Positions 51,110-60,424 of a DNA stretch of 64,000 bases are shown piece by piece. The translations under genes were made by a program, and so were the position numbers. This stretch comes from an uncultured Clostridia bacterium. GTDB taxonomy: Bacteria; Bacillota; Clostridia; Oscillospirales; Ruminococcaceae. The first letter of the stretch is position 1. Every line of letters starts with the position of its first letter. The stretch is taken from positions 62,001 to 126,000 of the forward strand of contig CANQKW010000003.1 of NCBI GenBank assembly GCA_947624555.1. Direction: 5' to 3'. The notes beneath the pieces are model-generated. The model saw nothing but the letters and a program-made list of their open reading frames with translations. It did not search any database and had not been told where the DNA came from.

Positions 51110-51225
51110 AAGCTGTTCCTTTCGGTTTAGGAAAATTTCGATTACACATTGCTGCTGAATATATTATACAACATTTCGCCGGAAATTGCAACAGGAAAAT
51201 ACCAACTTGAATTTTTTTTGAAAGA

Positions 51226-51268
51226 AAATAAAACCCCTGCCCGACTAATGCCGAACAGGGATTTATTT
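51226..51268 (-). terminator. terminator hairpin downstream of ferredoxin
   Basis: AAATAAAACCCCTG ... CAGGGATTTATTT. Confidence 0.7.
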
Positions 51269-51286
51269 CTATGTAGTCTTGATGAA

Positions 51287-51457
51287 TTATGCCTGCTTAG
51301 GTGCTCCAACAGGGCAAGTTCCTTCGCAAGCGCCGCAGTCAACGCAAGCGTCCGCATCAATAACATACTTGCCGTCACCCTCAGAAATAGCTCCTACGGG
51401 GCAGCCGTCAGCGCAAGCGCCGCAAGCGATGCAATCATCAGAAATCTGATATGCCAT
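51287..51457 (-). CDS. 2[4Fe-4S] ferredoxin
   Basis: MAYQISDDCIACGACADGCPVGAISEGDGKYVIDADACVDCGACEGTCPVGAPKQA; RBS AGGAGGT. Confidence 0.97.
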   Translation of the reverse strand: MAYQISDDCIACGACADGCPVGAISEGDGKYVIDADACVDCGACEGTCPVGAPKQA

Positions 51458-51576
51458 AACAAAATACCTCCTAAAACAAATATTGTGCACAATTACACAT
51501 ACACATTTTAACATATTTTCAGAAAAAATCAAGTGTCTGTTCATAGAATTTTAGGCTTAAAATTTGTGCACTATGT

Positions 51577-52797
51577 CTATTTTTTATACTTCATGTCGGG
51601 GATATAGTAATACCCCTCTCTGTTGAGAGCGATCACGCCTGCGCACTCCAGATCCATAAGCGTCACAAATACTGCGTCTGCGGGCAGACCTGTGGCATTC
51701 ATTACCATTTCATTGGAACGGGGTCGGTCTAAAAGCGAACGTATCACAAGCTGTTTTGTTTCGTCATATTTTCCGAGGAGCTCTTCGGTCATAACGGGCA
51801 GCTTTTTTTCTGCCGCAGGAGGGGCATTTTCGACGGTTTTCGGCGTCGGGTCAACATTCTGTGCAGCATTTGAGGCAATTTTTCCCTGATAATCCGTCTT
51901 TTTTACGGGAGAATTTTTCAGGGCAACGCCCAGTTCCTCCGCAATATCCGTGCTGTCAAAAGCCACAGACGCACCTGCTCTTGCGAGCATTATATTTCCC
52001 TCAAATCCGCTTGTATCCAGTCCGTTTGGCAGGGCGCAGAAAACCTTTCTTGCAAGTTTTTTTGCATATTCCGCAGTAATAAGACTGCCGCTTTTTTCGC
52101 CTGCCTCAGCTACAAGCGTCGCGCTGCCTATTCCTGCAAGAATAGCGTCACGCCGCTTGAAATAGCTCAATGACGCTTTTGTATCGGGAAAAAGCTCGCT
52201 GATTACAGCGCCGCCGTTGTCGATTATATTCTTTTTCAGCGGCTCGCTGCCTGACGGGTGAGTTTCAAGCACGCCGCAGCCGGGAAATGCGATACTTCTT
52301 CCGCCTGCAAAAACAGCGGCATTGTGAAACGCCTCGTCTGCTCCCTCGGAGGTACTGCTTGCGATTATTACGCCCGACTCTGCAAGCGGTTTCGCAATAA
52401 GATTTATGATCGCAGTACCGTACTCCGAAATATTTCGTGTGCCTACTCCCGTTAAAATCGGCATATCGTTAAGACCTTTTGCGTTTCCCAGAGCGAAAAG
52501 CACAGGCGGAGGATTTTCAATCTGCTTTAGCAATTTCGGATAGTCCTCGCTGTCATAAGAAATTATTGTAATGCCGCTTTTGCTGCAAAAATTCTTATAT
52601 TCCCGAACAGTTCCTATCCTTATTGCATTTGCACGGCTTTTTTCGTTTTTATCAAACGCAAAGTTCCCTCCGTCACGAATGATTTTTCCTGCCCTTGCTG
52701 CGTCATAATTGCAGCTTTTGAGTATTAAGCCCAGCTTTGCGTTATTCGGTTTCATTACTAAGGTAAGCCAGAGCCAGATATCTAAGTTATCCGACAT
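51577..52797 (-). CDS. dprA: DNA-processing protein DprA/Smf
   Basis: YPKLLKQIENPPPVLFALGN...VGTRNISEYG...AFPGCGVLETHPSGSEPLKKNI...GGAVISELFPDTKASLSYFKRRDAILAGIGSATLVAEAGEKSGSLITAEYA. Confidence 0.95.
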   Translation of the reverse strand: MSDNLDIWLWLTLVMKPNNAKLGLILKSCNYDAARAGKIIRDGGNFAFDKNEKSRANAIRIGTVREYKNFCSKSGITIISYDSEDYPKLLKQIENPPPVLFALGNAKGLNDMPILTGVGTRNISEYGTAIINLIAKPLAESGVIIASSTSEGADEAFHNAAVFAGGRSIAFPGCGVLETHPSGSEPLKKNIIDNGGAVISELFPDTKASLSYFKRRDAILAGIGSATLVAEAGEKSGSLITAEYAKKLARKVFCALPNGLDTSGFEGNIMLARAGASVAFDSTDIAEELGVALKNSPVKKTDYQGKIASNAAQNVDPTPKTVENAPPAAEKKLPVMTEELLGKYDETKQLVIRSLLDRPRSNEMVMNATGLPADAVFVTLMDLECAGVIALNREGYYYIPDMKYKK

Positions 52798-52842
52798 AAT
52801 TTCTCCTCCCGGATGAAAAAATTCGTCCCGAAAAAGTCTTAA

Positions 52843-54165
52843 TTAAACCTTAAGCACCATTGAAGAATAACCCTGCAATGTAAGTCCGCCCAGCTGCACC
52901 TTTTCTCCCGTGAGGAGATTTTCAGCCTCTCCACCCATTTTAAGATCGAACGTAAACGGAGCGCCGTCAGCGTTTATCACCGTGACAAGCGTTTCTCCCT
53001 CAGCAGAACGCGAGAAAGCGTACTGTCTGTTGGTAAGCTGTACCTGCTTATAATCGCCCATAGCCGCCGCAGGGTGGGTTTTTTCGATCTCTGCAAGTAC
53101 GCTTATAATCCCTGTCAAATCGCACAGACCCTCGCTCTTCATCTTTTCGATGTCAAATTCGGGACGAAGAGCGTCATCGCCGCCGCCTCTCTTGTCGCCC
53201 TGAACGCCGTACTCACTTCCGTAGTAAACGGACGGAATACCCGGCATCATAAACATAAGCGTATAGATGAGCGGCAAATGCTCTTTCACTTTAAGCATAG
53301 ACGCTATTCTTGTAACATCGTGGTTGTCTACGAACGTGTAAAGGTGTTTTCCTCTGTAAATACACCAGTTTTCTGAACCGAACTGACGGTTGATCGAATG
53401 AGCTATCTCGAACATATTCATATCGTTAAAGCTTGAAAATAAGCCCTTGTAGCACTCGTAGTTGGTCACGCTGTCGAGCATCTGATCGTTTGCCCACCTG
53501 TTGTAATCGCCGTGGAGAGTTTCTCCCAGCAGGAAAAAGTCCTCTGAGAGCCACTTGCAGTGACCCCTAAGTTCCTTTAAGAAGTTTTCGTCAAGGCAGT
53601 ATGCAACGTCAAGGCGAAGTCCGTCAATGCCGAACTCCTCTTTCCAGAAGGTGATCGTGTCCTTCAGGTACTGCTTTACTTCGGGATTGTACAAATTGAG
53701 CTTTACAAGCTCATAGTGACCTTCCCAGCCCTCGTAATAAAAGCCGTCGTTATAGCCGCTGTTTCCGTCACGAATGTGAAACCAGTCCTTTTTGCTGCTT
53801 GAAAACTTGTTTGCCCTTACATCCTCAAATGCCCAGAAATCACGTCCTACGTGATTGAAAACTCCGTCAAGAATGACCTTAATGCCGTTCTCGTGAAGAG
53901 CAGAACAGACTTTTTTGAGGTCCTCGTTCGTGCCCAGTCTGCGGTCGACAGTCCTGTAATCTATAGTATCATATCCGTGAGCGACGCTTTCAAATACAGG
54001 ACCGAAATAAACTGCGTCACAGCCCAATTCCTTTATGTGAGGAATATCCTCAATGAGCTTTAACAGCTTATGTGTAGGCTCGCTTGAACGGTCGTTCTGT
54101 TTCGGACAGCCGAAATATCCGATAGGATAAATGTGATAAAAAACCGCTTTTTCATACCATTTCAT
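52843..54165 (-). CDS. GH13 alpha-amylase family protein
   Basis: MKWYEKAVFYHIYPIGYFG, DGVFNHVGRDFWAF, IDGLRLDVAYCLD, LLGETLHGDY, FVDNHDVTRIAS; GAGG RBS upstream of MKWY. Confidence 0.93.
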   Translation of the reverse strand: MKWYEKAVFYHIYPIGYFGCPKQNDRSSEPTHKLLKLIEDIPHIKELGCDAVYFGPVFESVAHGYDTIDYRTVDRRLGTNEDLKKVCSALHENGIKVILDGVFNHVGRDFWAFEDVRANKFSSSKKDWFHIRDGNSGYNDGFYYEGWEGHYELVKLNLYNPEVKQYLKDTITFWKEEFGIDGLRLDVAYCLDENFLKELRGHCKWLSEDFFLLGETLHGDYNRWANDQMLDSVTNYECYKGLFSSFNDMNMFEIAHSINRQFGSENWCIYRGKHLYTFVDNHDVTRIASMLKVKEHLPLIYTLMFMMPGIPSVYYGSEYGVQGDKRGGGDDALRPEFDIEKMKSEGLCDLTGIISVLAEIEKTHPAAAMGDYKQVQLTNRQYAFSRSAEGETLVTVINADGAPFTFDLKMGGEAENLLTGEKVQLGGLTLQGYSSMVLKV

Positions 54166-54321
54166 TGTAAATACCTCGTCATACATATTAAGGCACGCAA
54201 TTCAAAAATTACCGCCTATATTATACTATCACAACAGGGAAAGTTTGTCAAGTAGGTTGTAAAAAATGCACAAAATGTTTTATTTGAAATTGCTAAAACT
54301 AAAGAAAGTAAAAAAATGCTA

Positions 54322-54350
54322 TTGAAAACCGTTTCATTAAATGCTATAAT
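54322..54350 (+). promoter_or_regulatory. sigma-A-type promoter for the GGDEF-EAL gene
   Basis: TTGAAA (54322-54327), 17-nt spacer, TATAAT (54345-54350). Confidence 0.7.
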
Positions 54351-54441
54351 GAGTGTGTAAGTTAGCGCATTGACGAACCCTGCCGCAGGCGGGGCGAAAA
54401 TAGCCGAACAGGATAAAATTAAAATGTAAGGAGCAATTACT

Positions 54442-55929
54442 TTGCCTGTTATTTCAATTTCACCGGACTCGTTTTCGGGAGAGTCTTTACCCGAAATGTT
54501 ACCGGCGCTCATAGCTCTATTTGCGGCTTTTGCCGTTATTCTCGCAGGAACGATAATCATACTCAAAATTAAAAACCGAAGAACGGCAGATACCGACTCG
54601 CTCACGGGCGGAAAAAACAAGGATAAGTTCTTCCGTGACTGCGAAAAGCTGATAAAAAAGACTGCCCCCGAAAAGCTGTCAATGGTCGTTTTCGATATAG
54701 ACAAATTTAAGCTTATCAACGACAGAATGGGCTATGAAGAGGGCGATAAGATACTTGTGCGTCTTCACAATACGCTGAAAGACTGTCTTGACAGTAAAGA
54801 GCCGTTTGCAAGGATATCCGAGGACAATTTCGCCTGCCTCATCAAAAACGCACCCGATGCAGAGCTTGAAAATCGCCTGAAAGGTATTTTTGAGGAATTT
54901 CAGAGGAGAAATTCGCTGTACGTGAAGTATCCGATGGTTTTCAGCTCAGGCGTGTGCAGATTGGGTCAATGCAGGGGAAAATTTGACGCTGTTGACTTTA
55001 CGATAGCTGTTGACCGCTGCAATCTCGCAAGAAAATCCATAAAGAACAAACAGACCCGCGAGGTCGCTTTCTATGACGGAAAAATACGTGAGATCTACCT
55101 GCGTGAAAAGGATTTCGAGAACGCTATGCCGCAGGCTCTTGAAAACAGGGAATTTGAGTGCTATCTTCAGCCGAAATACGGCACAAAATCCCACAAAGTG
55201 GTCGGAGCAGAGGCGCTTATCCGCTGGAACAGCAGAGATTTCGGCTTTGTTTCTCCCGGAGAATTTATACCGCTTGCGGAGAAAAACGGTTTTGTAGTTG
55301 AGCTGGATTTCTTCATTCTCGAAGAGGTTTGCAGGACAATGCGCCAATGGATTGATAAAGGCGAGCCGCTTGTTGTGGTTTCGGTAAATCAGTCAAGACT
55401 TCACATAAACGACGACGACTATATCTGGCGTTTAAGAGAAATTGTCGATAAGTACGAAATTCCCTACGAGTACATTGAGCTGGAGCTTACCGAAAGTGTT
55501 TTCACAGAGGACGCAGACCGTATGATTGCTATTATGAACAAGCTGCACGAGTTGGGATTTAAGCTCTCGATAGATGATTTCGGTTCGGGATATTCCTCGC
55601 TCAATCTGCTGAAAGATATTCCTGCGGACGTACTAAAGATTGACAGAGAGTTCTTCAACGGAACGGTAAACTCAAAAAAAGGACGTGCTGTCATCTCCTC
55701 CGTGGTGGATATGGCGAAAAACCTTGATATGAACGTTATCTCAGAGGGCGTTGAAACTAAAGACCAGATCGAATTTCTTGAAGAAATCGACTGCAATATG
55801 GTGCAGGGATTTTATTTCGCAAAGCCTATGAAACTGAAAGAGTTCAGCGAGCTGCTCAGCAAGGAAAACAGCGAAACTGAGAATGATACAAAAGAAGAAA
55901 CCGAGGACAACGAAACCGCAAACGCCTGA
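54442..55929 (+). CDS. membrane-anchored GGDEF (degenerate)-EAL protein; predicted c-di-GMP phosphodiesterase (TTG start)
   Basis: N-terminal TM; DSLTGGKNKDKF...FDIDKFKLIND...ARISEDNFACL (GGDEF motif lost); EAL motifs AEALIRW, VSVNQS, ELELTES, IDDFGSGYSS, KIDREF; AAGGAG RBS. Confidence 0.93.
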   Translation: MPVISISPDSFSGESLPEMLPALIALFAAFAVILAGTIIILKIKNRRTADTDSLTGGKNKDKFFRDCEKLIKKTAPEKLSMVVFDIDKFKLINDRMGYEEGDKILVRLHNTLKDCLDSKEPFARISEDNFACLIKNAPDAELENRLKGIFEEFQRRNSLYVKYPMVFSSGVCRLGQCRGKFDAVDFTIAVDRCNLARKSIKNKQTREVAFYDGKIREIYLREKDFENAMPQALENREFECYLQPKYGTKSHKVVGAEALIRWNSRDFGFVSPGEFIPLAEKNGFVVELDFFILEEVCRTMRQWIDKGEPLVVVSVNQSRLHINDDDYIWRLREIVDKYEIPYEYIELELTESVFTEDADRMIAIMNKLHELGFKLSIDDFGSGYSSLNLLKDIPADVLKIDREFFNGTVNSKKGRAVISSVVDMAKNLDMNVISEGVETKDQIEFLEEIDCNMVQGFYFAKPMKLKEFSELLSKENSETENDTKEETEDNETANA

Positions 55930-55953
55930 TTTTAGTATTTGAATGTATAAAAT

Positions 55954-55983
55954 AACCGCCGTAACCTACTGTTGCGGCGGTTT
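55954..55983 (+). terminator. intrinsic terminator-like hairpin
   Basis: AACCGCCG ... CGGCGGTTT. Confidence 0.75.
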
Positions 55984-56196
55984 GCTTTATTTTGCGCTTT
56001 TTCACATTCTCAACGGTTTTTTCAACCGAAAAAGTGGTGTTTTAATGCCGAAAGGCTGATTTTTACCGAAAAATTGTTGAAAACCGTATTGAAAAGTTTG
56101 AATATTATGAGTTTTTTACACTTTTTCAACAGGTTTTCACGTTGAAATCGTTGAAATATCCGACAGCGATTTTACGAAAAGTAAAGGGAAAATATG

Positions 56197-56937
56197 TCAG
56201 ACATTTCCTCTTGCCTCATTGAGGATAGCGGCATATTTTTCCATTTGCGACATCGAAATGACCTCGCCTCTGTCATAATTTTCCAGATACTGCAAAAGCT
56301 CCTTTGTGCCTAAGCAGACATAGTCGTTTTCACGAAGATTGAGTTTAAGACGAACATTTGCATTGGAAAAATACAGCACGGTATCGACCCAAATGTCCTC
56401 TCCTGCGGCATTGAGTATGCTTTTTATAATGTCACGCTGGCGGCGCATTTGCTTTATCGGGTTATCCATTTCGTTTGAAGTCTGCTTGCCGCCTCTGTAA
56501 AATTTTGTCTGCGTCCATTTTTCTGACTTCCAACTGCCTGATATTGTCCCCGAATGATTTTTCACTTCAATGACGATAACGCCCTTGTGGCTGATTATCA
56601 GCATATCGACCTCTGAGCGACCTCTCTTGTAGCGAACGGGCAGGTTTACAAAGACTATATTGTTTCCGGTAAGTCTTTTTACGGCTTTGTAGAGAGCTTT
56701 TTCTCCCCTCCTGCCGCTGTTGAGGATGTTGTATTTCCTTGCAAGTATCATATAAGCGGTATTGCACAGGAAAATCAGTCCAATAATGACAATGGCAAGC
56801 TCTTTTGTTTCATACATTCTGAAAAATACAAACGAAATCAGCAGCAAAACGGGAGCTATCCCCAAAAAGACCTGGAGTATCAGCAGAACCATAATCTTTA
56901 TGTTATTAGTATTTTTACAGCGAATTACCTTGTTCAA
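56197..56937 (-). CDS. NERD (nuclease-related domain) membrane protein
   Basis: GEKALYKAVKRLTGNNIVFVNLPVRYKRGRSEVDMLIISHKGVIVIEVKNHSGTISG (E...D..VIEVKNxxG) after N-terminal TM helices. Confidence 0.9.
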   Translation of the reverse strand: MNKVIRCKNTNNIKIMVLLILQVFLGIAPVLLLISFVFFRMYETKELAIVIIGLIFLCNTAYMILARKYNILNSGRRGEKALYKAVKRLTGNNIVFVNLPVRYKRGRSEVDMLIISHKGVIVIEVKNHSGTISGSWKSEKWTQTKFYRGGKQTSNEMDNPIKQMRRQRDIIKSILNAAGEDIWVDTVLYFSNANVRLKLNLRENDYVCLGTKELLQYLENYDRGEVISMSQMEKYAAILNEARGNV

Positions 56938-56951
56938 TTTTCTGCTTTCCT

Positions 56952-58046
56952 TTACACGTTAAATCTGAAGAGAGTAACATCTCCGTCCTGCATTACATAG
57001 TCCTTTCCCTCAAGGCGGACAAGACCCTTTTCCTTTGCGGCTGCCATTGAACCGCAGCTTATCAGGTCGTCAAACGAAACAATTTCTGCTCTGATAAATC
57101 CTTTTTCAAAGTCGGTGTGTATCTTTCCTGCCGCCTGCGGAGCTTTTGTGCCCTTTGTGATAGTCCACGCTCTTACCTCGGGTGTGCCTGCGGTAAGGAA
57201 CGATATAAGTCCCAACAGGCTGTATCCCTTCTTGATTATTCTCGAAAGACCTGAGCTTTCAAGGTTCATATCGGCAAGGAAAAGCTCTTTGTCCTCGTCA
57301 GACATATCGGACATTTCCGCCTCTATCTGTGCACAGATAGGAAGTACCTCTGCGTGCTCTTCTTCGGCGATTTTGAGAACAGCTTTATACTGCTCGTTAT
57401 TTTCAACGCCGTTCTTGAAATCCGTTTCGGACAGATTTGCCGCATAAATAACGGGCTTGTTGGACAAAAGCGGCGTATCTTTCAGCATTTCTCGCTCCTC
57501 ATCGGAGAAATCATAGCTCCTTGCGGACTTTCCCTCTTCAAGATGAGCTTTCAGGCTCTCGAAAAAATCCACCTCTTTCTGAAGAGATTTGTCGCCTTTC
57601 ATTGCCTTTTTTGCACGATCTATTCTTCTGTCAAGAATTTCCAGATCTGAAAAGATAAGCTCAAGATTTATCGTTTCAATATCCCTTGCAGCGCCTATTT
57701 TTCCGTCAACGTGAATGATATTGTCGTCCTCAAAGCACCTTACAACGTGAACAACAGCGTCAACTTCACGGATATTCGACAGGAATTTGTTTCCCAAGCC
57801 CTCGCCCTTTGAGGCTCCTTTTACAAGTCCTGCAATATCGACAAATTCCAGCGTTGCGGGAGTAAATTTTTCGGGGTGATACATCTCAGCGAGCTTGTCA
57901 AGACGCTCGTCGGGAACGCTTACGATACCGACGTTAGGCTCAATCGTGCAAAAGGGGTAATTTGCGGACTGTGCGCCTGCGTTTGTAATAGCGTTAAACA
58001 GAGTACTTTTGCCGACATTCGGCAAACCGACCATACCTAATTTCAT
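56952..58046 (-). CDS. ychF: redox-regulated/ribosome-binding ATPase YchF
   Basis: [43 protein letters not shown]-terminal [41 protein letters not shown]. Confidence 0.98.
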   Translation of the reverse strand: MKLGMVGLPNVGKSTLFNAITNAGAQSANYPFCTIEPNVGIVSVPDERLDKLAEMYHPEKFTPATLEFVDIAGLVKGASKGEGLGNKFLSNIREVDAVVHVVRCFEDDNIIHVDGKIGAARDIETINLELIFSDLEILDRRIDRAKKAMKGDKSLQKEVDFFESLKAHLEEGKSARSYDFSDEEREMLKDTPLLSNKPVIYAANLSETDFKNGVENNEQYKAVLKIAEEEHAEVLPICAQIEAEMSDMSDEDKELFLADMNLESSGLSRIIKKGYSLLGLISFLTAGTPEVRAWTITKGTKAPQAAGKIHTDFEKGFIRAEIVSFDDLISCGSMAAAKEKGLVRLEGKDYVMQDGDVTLFRFNV

Positions 58047-58141
58047 TTTTTATCCTCACTTTAAAAATTTGTTTCTTATATTACGCCTGCCTGCGGCAGG
58101 ACAATGAAATATCTTCTTTATTTTGCGACTGCGGTGCTGCC

Positions 58142-58996
58142 TTAAAACTCCAGAGCTTCGCCGCCGCCAAAATACATTAACCTGTCGCCTAAAATTTCGT
58201 CCATAGTGTCAAATCCCTTAAATCCCGTACAGTGACAGGCGTATATCTTTTTCGCTCCCGAAAGTTTCAGCGCCCGTGCGCTTGAAGTCACATAATCAAC
58301 GGGGCAATTAAGCGATTTTGGGTTGCTGCCCGAAAAATGAAATCCCCCGATAACCGCAAGCACGGGTATCCCCGACCAACGCCGCTCTACCGTAGCAAGC
58401 ATATTTTCAGCGCCGCAATGGAAACAGCCGCCTATAAGGATAAGCCCGTCTGCTTTTCTCTTATTCGGAAAGATTACCGCAAAGCTCTCATCGGAAAAAT
58501 CAAACGGCTGAGGCTTTTTTTCGCCCTCGTTAATTACAAAATAGCTCTTGTCGGGATTTACGCATTTCTCGTCAAAATCCTCACAGCTCGCAAGATAAAA
58601 GCCCTCGCATATTTCGGAAAAACTGTTGAACAGGATAAGATTATCCGCATATTTTCTGAAAAATGCCTTTCCTAAACCCGACGGCGACTTAAAAAATCCG
58701 TTTTTGAGGAAAACCTCGTTTTTTGCGCCTGCTCTGAGGTAAACGGGAACATTGGGATTTAACCGCATTATGTTTTCTATTCCCCCTATATGTGCCATAT
58801 GATTATGCGTTATAAAAACGCCCGAAAGCTCGTTTATGGGAAGTCTCATACGCTTTGCGTTTTCAACGGCTTTTCCCGTCAAACCCGTGTCTATCAGGTA
58901 ATTTTTCCCGTTATACTCAACGAAAAGCGACAGTCCTTCTTCGTAAAAAAGCTTGTCGTTTACGGTGGTATTTTCAATAAGACATATTATCTTCAA
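58142..58996 (-). CDS. MBL-fold metallohydrolase (TTG start)
   Basis: LSLFVEYNGKNYLIDTGLTG...FITHNHMAHIGGIENI...IGGFHFSGSNP...YACHCTGFKGFD; GGAGGG RBS upstream of TTG. Confidence 0.88.
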   Translation of the reverse strand: MKIICLIENTTVNDKLFYEEGLSLFVEYNGKNYLIDTGLTGKAVENAKRMRLPINELSGVFITHNHMAHIGGIENIMRLNPNVPVYLRAGAKNEVFLKNGFFKSPSGLGKAFFRKYADNLILFNSFSEICEGFYLASCEDFDEKCVNPDKSYFVINEGEKKPQPFDFSDESFAVIFPNKRKADGLILIGGCFHCGAENMLATVERRWSGIPVLAVIGGFHFSGSNPKSLNCPVDYVTSSARALKLSGAKKIYACHCTGFKGFDTMDEILGDRLMYFGGGEALEF

Positions 58997-59019
58997 TCTA
59001 AGACCCTCCGTTTGTAAGG

Positions 59020-59397
59020 CTAAATTCCGTGTTTTTTGATATATTTCTTGATAGCCGCAAAGCTCTCCTCGCTCAAACAATGCTCCATTCTGCAAGCGTC
59101 CTCTGCGGCGATTTTTTCGGGAATGCCCATTGACATAAGCCACTCCGTGAAGAGCAAATGCCGCTCATAGACACGCTCTGCTATCTTCTTTCCTTTTGCT
59201 GTAAGCGAGATGAAACCGTTTTCGTCAACGGTGATACAGCCCTCGTTACGAAGATTTTTCATGGCAACGCTCACGGAAGGCTTGGAAAAATCCATTTCAG
59301 CCGCTATATCAACGCCTCTTACCGCACCGCTCCTGTTTTGCAGGATAAGTATTGTTTCAAGATAGTTTTCCTTTGACTCGAGTATTCTGTCTTTCAT
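59020..59397 (-). CDS. DtxR/MntR-family metal-dependent repressor
   Basis: SKENYLETILILQNRSGAVRGVDIAAEMDFSKPSVSVAMKNLRNEGCI...GKKIAERVYERHLLFTEWL...AEDACRMEHCLSEES. Confidence 0.93.
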   Translation of the reverse strand: MKDRILESKENYLETILILQNRSGAVRGVDIAAEMDFSKPSVSVAMKNLRNEGCITVDENGFISLTAKGKKIAERVYERHLLFTEWLMSMGIPEKIAAEDACRMEHCLSEESFAAIKKYIKKHGI

Positions 59398-59437
59398 ATC
59401 ACCGCTCCTTGTAACAGACTTAATATGCAGTGCTGCC

Positions 59438-60376
59438 TTAAAAACTGCTGCCCATACTTAACATTCTGGCTATCGTGCTGCCCTCGCTTACTATCGGGTA
59501 TTCTCTTAATGAGAAAATAACGCCGCTTTCGGGGGCAATTATCTTCTGCACGACAGTACCCGTTATCGGCGTGACGATCTCGCCTATAACGCTGCCTCTT
59601 GCGAGCCACATATTATGCTCTACTTCGGGAATGAAAACCCCTGCGCCCGAGGCGTGTACGATATGTACCTCTCCGTCCGTGGAAACCATAGGGTGAGAAA
59701 TGCCGTGCTCCTCCTGCGACCAGATACCGAGGTTATTCATGAGATTGAATATGCCGTGAATGACCTGCTCGCTGTAAACGGGATTTATTCTTCCTCCGCT
59801 GCCCATTTCCACGGAAAGCGTAGGAACTCCTACGCTTATAAGCGCCTCTGCAAGAGAACCGCCGCCCACTGCTCCTGTTTCGTTTACCCACACAAGGTCT
59901 GTATTCAGCATTTTAGCATACCGCATAAGCCGGTCGCTTTCGCCGGGAGATAATCTCACCTGCGGTATCTCTCTGATGAAGATATTGCTTGCGTGAATGT
60001 CAACGCACATATCCGAGCCTTTGATGTCCTCAACGATCTTTGCGGCTATGCTCTCCGAAACAGAACCGGGATTTTTCGCAGAAAATACCCTGTTCATATC
60101 CAGTCCCGAAGTCGGTATCTCGCGGCAGGCGGAATCCAGTCCCAAAGGATTTATCGCAGGGTAGATGTCCACTCTTCCCTTTAAATTCTGCATATTTGCC
60201 GTTATCGTTTTTACGAGCTGATAGCAGATATACTGCCCTTCAAGTTCATCGCCGTGTATTCCCGTGACTATCGCCATACGCTTTTGCGTTTCGGGGTTTA
60301 CGGCGCACAGCGAGTTCTTCTTTATCATCAGCTTTTCGTCAGCGGCAAGCTTTATTGTAACAACATTTTCAATCAT
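59438..60376 (-). CDS. succinylglutamate desuccinylase/aspartoacylase (M14-like) family protein
   Basis: VTGIHGDELEGQYICYQL...INPLGLDSACREIPTSGLDMNRVF...CVDIHAS...PTLSVEMGSGGRI. Confidence 0.88.
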   Translation of the reverse strand: MIENVVTIKLAADEKLMIKKNSLCAVNPETQKRMAIVTGIHGDELEGQYICYQLVKTITANMQNLKGRVDIYPAINPLGLDSACREIPTSGLDMNRVFSAKNPGSVSESIAAKIVEDIKGSDMCVDIHASNIFIREIPQVRLSPGESDRLMRYAKMLNTDLVWVNETGAVGGGSLAEALISVGVPTLSVEMGSGGRINPVYSEQVIHGIFNLMNNLGIWSQEEHGISHPMVSTDGEVHIVHASGAGVFIPEVEHNMWLARGSVIGEIVTPITGTVVQKIIAPESGVIFSLREYPIVSEGSTIARMLSMGSSF

Positions 60377-60424
60377 ATTTCATACCCACCGTTCAGGAGT
60401 AATTTTAATCCGTCGAAAACCGCC

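Noticed and set aside
51577-52797. dprA as evidence for a local competence or mobile island
   Set aside because: DprA/Smf is a widespread core gene and no other competence or mobile genes are present here.
54351-54441. Firm call of a class I c-di-GMP riboswitch
   Set aside because: Only a partial resemblance and without the full two-helix consensus; kept only as a testable finding.
56197-56937. NERD-domain protein as part of a defence system
   Set aside because: No adjacent helicase, methylase or other defence genes; neighbours are ychF and a signalling gene.
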